Below are positions 62,201-64,000 of a stretch of DNA of 64,000 bases, piece after piece. The stretch comes from Rhizophagus irregularis (taxonomy: Eukaryota > Glomeromycota > Glomeromycetes > Glomerales > Glomeraceae), in NCBI RefSeq assembly GCF_026210795.1, contig NC_089429.1, forward strand, positions 2,232,001 through 2,296,000, given 5' to 3'. The position numbers and the translations under genes were made by a program. Each line of letters begins with the position of its first letter. Positions within the stretch are counted from its first letter, which is position 1. The notes under the pieces were generated by a model that was not told the origin of the DNA, did not search any database, and saw only the letters and a program-made list of their open reading frames with translations.

Positions 62201-62710
62201 ATAATTGTATATAAAAATTAAATATATATGGTAACTTACAATCTAATTATTTAAATAAATAATATTATTAATTTAAATTATATGTAAATATTTTAAATTA
62301 ATATAAAATTAAATACTTACTTTCTATTACATCATAATTATTAAGCAATTATATTAATGAAAAAAATTAGTTATTTGAAACATTTATATAAAATACAATA
62401 AAAATAAATAGCTATTAACTTACCAACTATAATAACATTAATAAAATAAATTATTTGATTATATTTAGAAATAAATAATTCAATTATTATAAATACAGTT
62501 AATTTAAAATTTTAAAAATTATTTGTTTATAATTTACAAGCTACAATATTATCATTAAATTTTTCTGAATAAGTTTACATACTTTTGTCTTCCTCGATTT
62601 CTGAAACTAGTTTAAATTTGTTTTAAAAAGTATTTAGAATAATTTCAAATTTATGTTAGATATCTATGTTCATGCTATATGCTTTTACCTTTGCCATTAC
62701 TTTGACCCAT
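56282..62710 (-). CDS. Pseudokinase with long coiled-coil tail and micro-exon leader
   Basis: Model of 947 residues on the minus strand: exons 62710-62689, 62606-62583, 28 three-base exons (62540 down to 59977), one base at 59597, 59076-58863 and 58780-56282. The total is a multiple of three. Residues 1-44 come from the leader and micro-exons. The kinase domain begins NLNWIPYNNLKNIEYL, with NKGGFGTIYKA; the usual VAVK lysine is Arg (VILRHF), the HRD motif is HYN (HYNFHDGNIL), and DFG is altered (SDYIGLH), so catalysis is unlikely. APE (FMAPEIL) and CWDEDPLKRPS are kept. From about residue 395 to 800 a Gln/Glu/Lys-rich heptad region includes KEKAEMEKEKAD-type repeats. The last two large exons are confident; the leader is a prediction. 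A 425-bp insert at 59081-59505 sits in the exon ancestral to 59076-58863. Confidence 0.7.
59081..59505. mobile_element. hAT-like MITE inside the pseudokinase gene
   Basis: Ends TAGGGATGGG are inverted at 59081 and 59505, with more distant GAGCCGA/TCGGCTC pairing. An exact 8-bp duplication TCCACTTG flanks it (59073-59080, 59506-59513). An 8-bp target and YAGGG ends are hAT hallmarks. No coding content. Removing the element and one duplication restores a continuous reading frame of the host gene. Confidence 0.88.
59597..62540 (-). other. Tandem intron array with one-codon micro-exons
   Basis: Tandem units of 78-114 bp. On the minus strand each ends ...TTTTAG or ...TATAG, then three bases, then GTAAGT (GTAAAT in two units). 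Micro-exon starts on the plus-strand scale and their minus-strand triplets, in transcription order: 62538 CTT; 62424 TTG; 62321 AAA; 62240 ATT; 62143 GGT; 62049 ATC; 61956 AGA; 61857 ATC; 61766 AAT; 61672 CGT; 61568 GGT; 61468 ATA; 61366 CTC; 61274 CTC; 61167 ATA; 61089 AAA; 60992 ATT; 60893 TGG; 60808 ATC; 60718 AGT; 60618 ATT; 60536 GGT; 60436 TTG; 60344 TTA; 60252 ATT; 60161 ATA; 60067 GGT; 59977 CTT. A single A at 59597 follows between TTTAG and GTAAGT. Two intron subtypes tend to alternate. Read in the phase set by the upstream exons, the first half gives TFENWYQNQSWYTP. Confidence 0.75.
59660..59940. mobile_element. Probable MITE inside an intron of the array
   Basis: Imperfect inverted ends: aaatttatttctcacccggg at the left and its counterpart (tcacccaaggtgaaaaataaa) at the right, about 25-30 bp. 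The interior is not array-like, so it interrupts the intron between the micro-exons at 59977 and 59597. The target duplication is unclear because the end words are AT-rich and self-similar. Confidence 0.5.
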
Positions 62711-64000
62711 TACTGAATAATATTATTGGAATTCTTCCTGAAAATCATAGGTAAATACAATTAAGCGCCTTTATTCGAGCATATATAGTTATTTGTGTAA
62801 TTTGTGTAATATTATTTATGCAAAATGCAGATGCCAAGATTTCGGTTCCAGATATAGTTAACTAGTGTAACAGAACCGTTAGATATTATTTGATAAACAC
62901 TATGACAAATTAAATGGTAATTACTAAATTAAAAAACTTTCTTGTCGATCATTTAACCAAAAATCTTACAAAGAAAAAACCAAAAGTTCTATGAAAGAGT
63001 TAAAATTATACTTACACGAGTCTTTTTTTCACTCCTTTTATTGTAGGTTATATATATTTTGTTGAAAATATTGACCAAAGACAATTTGAGAAAAGCGTTG
63101 AATATTCTGAAAAAATGAAAAAAAAGGTTTACATTTCTTTTGATACAAAATTCAAACAGGAGTATCAAGCGTCAGTACAATAGTGCACTGTGCAAATTTT
63201 GTTATGAAGTAAAAGAGGATGGGCATATGAAAAAGTTGCTCAAAGTATATAATAAATAAAGATCAGGCAAGTCGCAGATATAAAGGATAGCATGATATCA
63301 TAAGATTTTCCACTACGCGTCTACACCTAGTGTACCTTGCGGTTCCTGAGAGTTGTTACTTAGGAAAAGAGTTTTGTCATAACTACGAGACTTTTCTGGA
63401 AGAATAGGCGATATTATTTATAAGTTTTAGTTTTTTTTTAGTTTTTAGATTTTTTGTTGTTTTTTTTATTGATACAGACATACAGTTTAATTTAGTTTAA
63501 CACTATATAGTTAGGTTTGGTGTCTTGTTTAGTTGTTTTATCTTATTTTAAATAGTTCTAGTTTAGTTGCAGTATAGATGTACTGTATATTTTCATAGGT
63601 CTACATCGCTGATGTTAGACACTTAAAGTATAGTCCTTGATTATTTGAAAAAAAATAAAAAAAAATTTTTTTTTTTGTCGTGAAACAAAACGAAGGACTA
63701 TACATGTTTATGAGCATATTGGATCATGTGGTAAAGTCCATTTGTCACGACATCACGTCATCACATCACAAATTTTGTGCTACAAAAAAAAAATGCATTG
63801 CAAGTGTTACATGATCTACATGTTCATTTATTTATTTGGGGTCAAATAGGTAGTATTACATAAATCGGGATCTTAGTCATCTTACCACACTATCGAGAAG
63901 AGGAAAAGGTCAAGATAGGAAGAATAAACTATGAACGTTTTATAGCGCCAAAAATATTTTGCTGAACTCCGAAATATTAAGAGATTATGTAACACCTAAA
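62711..64000. other. Upstream flank of the pseudokinase gene
   Basis: AT-rich, no gene supported. A small inverted repeat tatagtcctt/aaggactata lies at about 63630 and 63695, around A/T runs. The promoter of the minus-strand gene should lie just above 62710, but no specific element can be named. Confidence 0.4.

Noticed and set aside
59941-62300. Plain centromeric or AT satellite explanation of the array
   Set aside because: Not excluded, but strict conservation of TAG-NNN-GTAA in all 28 units and frame agreement at both ends fit splicing better; kept as the main alternative to test.
59941-62600. Regularly spaced repeats with short variable segments, superficially CRISPR-like
   Set aside because: The variable part is only three bases, repeat units vary in length and sequence, and the context is a eukaryotic spliced gene; there are no cas genes.

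Overview
The window looks like nuclear DNA of an arbuscular mycorrhizal fungus close to Rhizophagus irregularis. It is very AT-rich, its genes carry short GT-AG introns (about 40 to 130 nt), and it holds kinases with Cys-rich N-termini, F-box/LRR-like proteins, a BTB-TLDc protein, EF-hand proteins and a Crinkler-type relic, all embedded in many DNA-transposon families. The organism is inferred from family content and style, not from a marker gene. No rRNA, tRNA or CRISPR was recognised.

Layout. 1-1672: AT-rich DNA with low-complexity tracts. 1673-7239: a complete P-element-like DNA transposon with 45-bp inverted ends, a 7-bp target duplication and a multi-exon transposase gene. 8020-10498: kinase A (+). 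14342-15874: F-box gene, followed directly by a TTAA-flanked miniature element. 18494-20382: tail-anchored multi-EF-hand gene (-), with a damaged paralogue at 22016-23695. About 25.0-30.6 kb: an island of relics (tyrosine-recombinase-like gene, TTA-flanked miniature element, Crinkler-like header). 31268-32802 (-) and 33261-34991 (+): divergent BTB-TLDc and F-box genes. 37170-39700: kinase B (+), then a dead F-box copy, a small inverted-repeat element and an unrecognised relic. 44220-44560: a kinase scrap. 45590-48086: kinase C (-), an inverted near-copy of kinase A with one nonsense codon. 49116-52243: a 3.1-kb element with roughly 0.55-kb inverted ends packed with GGCGCC repeats. 56282-62710: a pseudokinase/coiled-coil gene (-).

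The most striking object is the 5' half of that last gene (59597-62540, minus strand). It is a tandem array of intron-like units about 78-114 bp long. Every unit has the form acceptor TAG, three bases, donor GTAA. There are 28 such 3-nt micro-exons plus one 1-nt micro-exon. The introns are near-copies of one another and the triplets differ. Splicing all units gives one open frame that runs from an upstream ATG, with the right phase, into the kinase-domain exon; the 1-nt exon is needed for this. A hAT-like miniature element sits in the next exon, and its target duplication supplies an in-frame AAG acceptor that could remove it. If transcripts confirm this, the gene is built partly from one-codon exons carried on a satellite of introns.

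The three kinases share the same six-exon plan, so they are tandem/segmental duplicates with conserved promoters. The F-box genes, EF-hand genes and BTB-TLDc gene are members of families that are expanded in these fungi. The repeats show how the region was reshaped: P-like, hAT-like, TTAA- and TTA-type elements all have recognisable ends.
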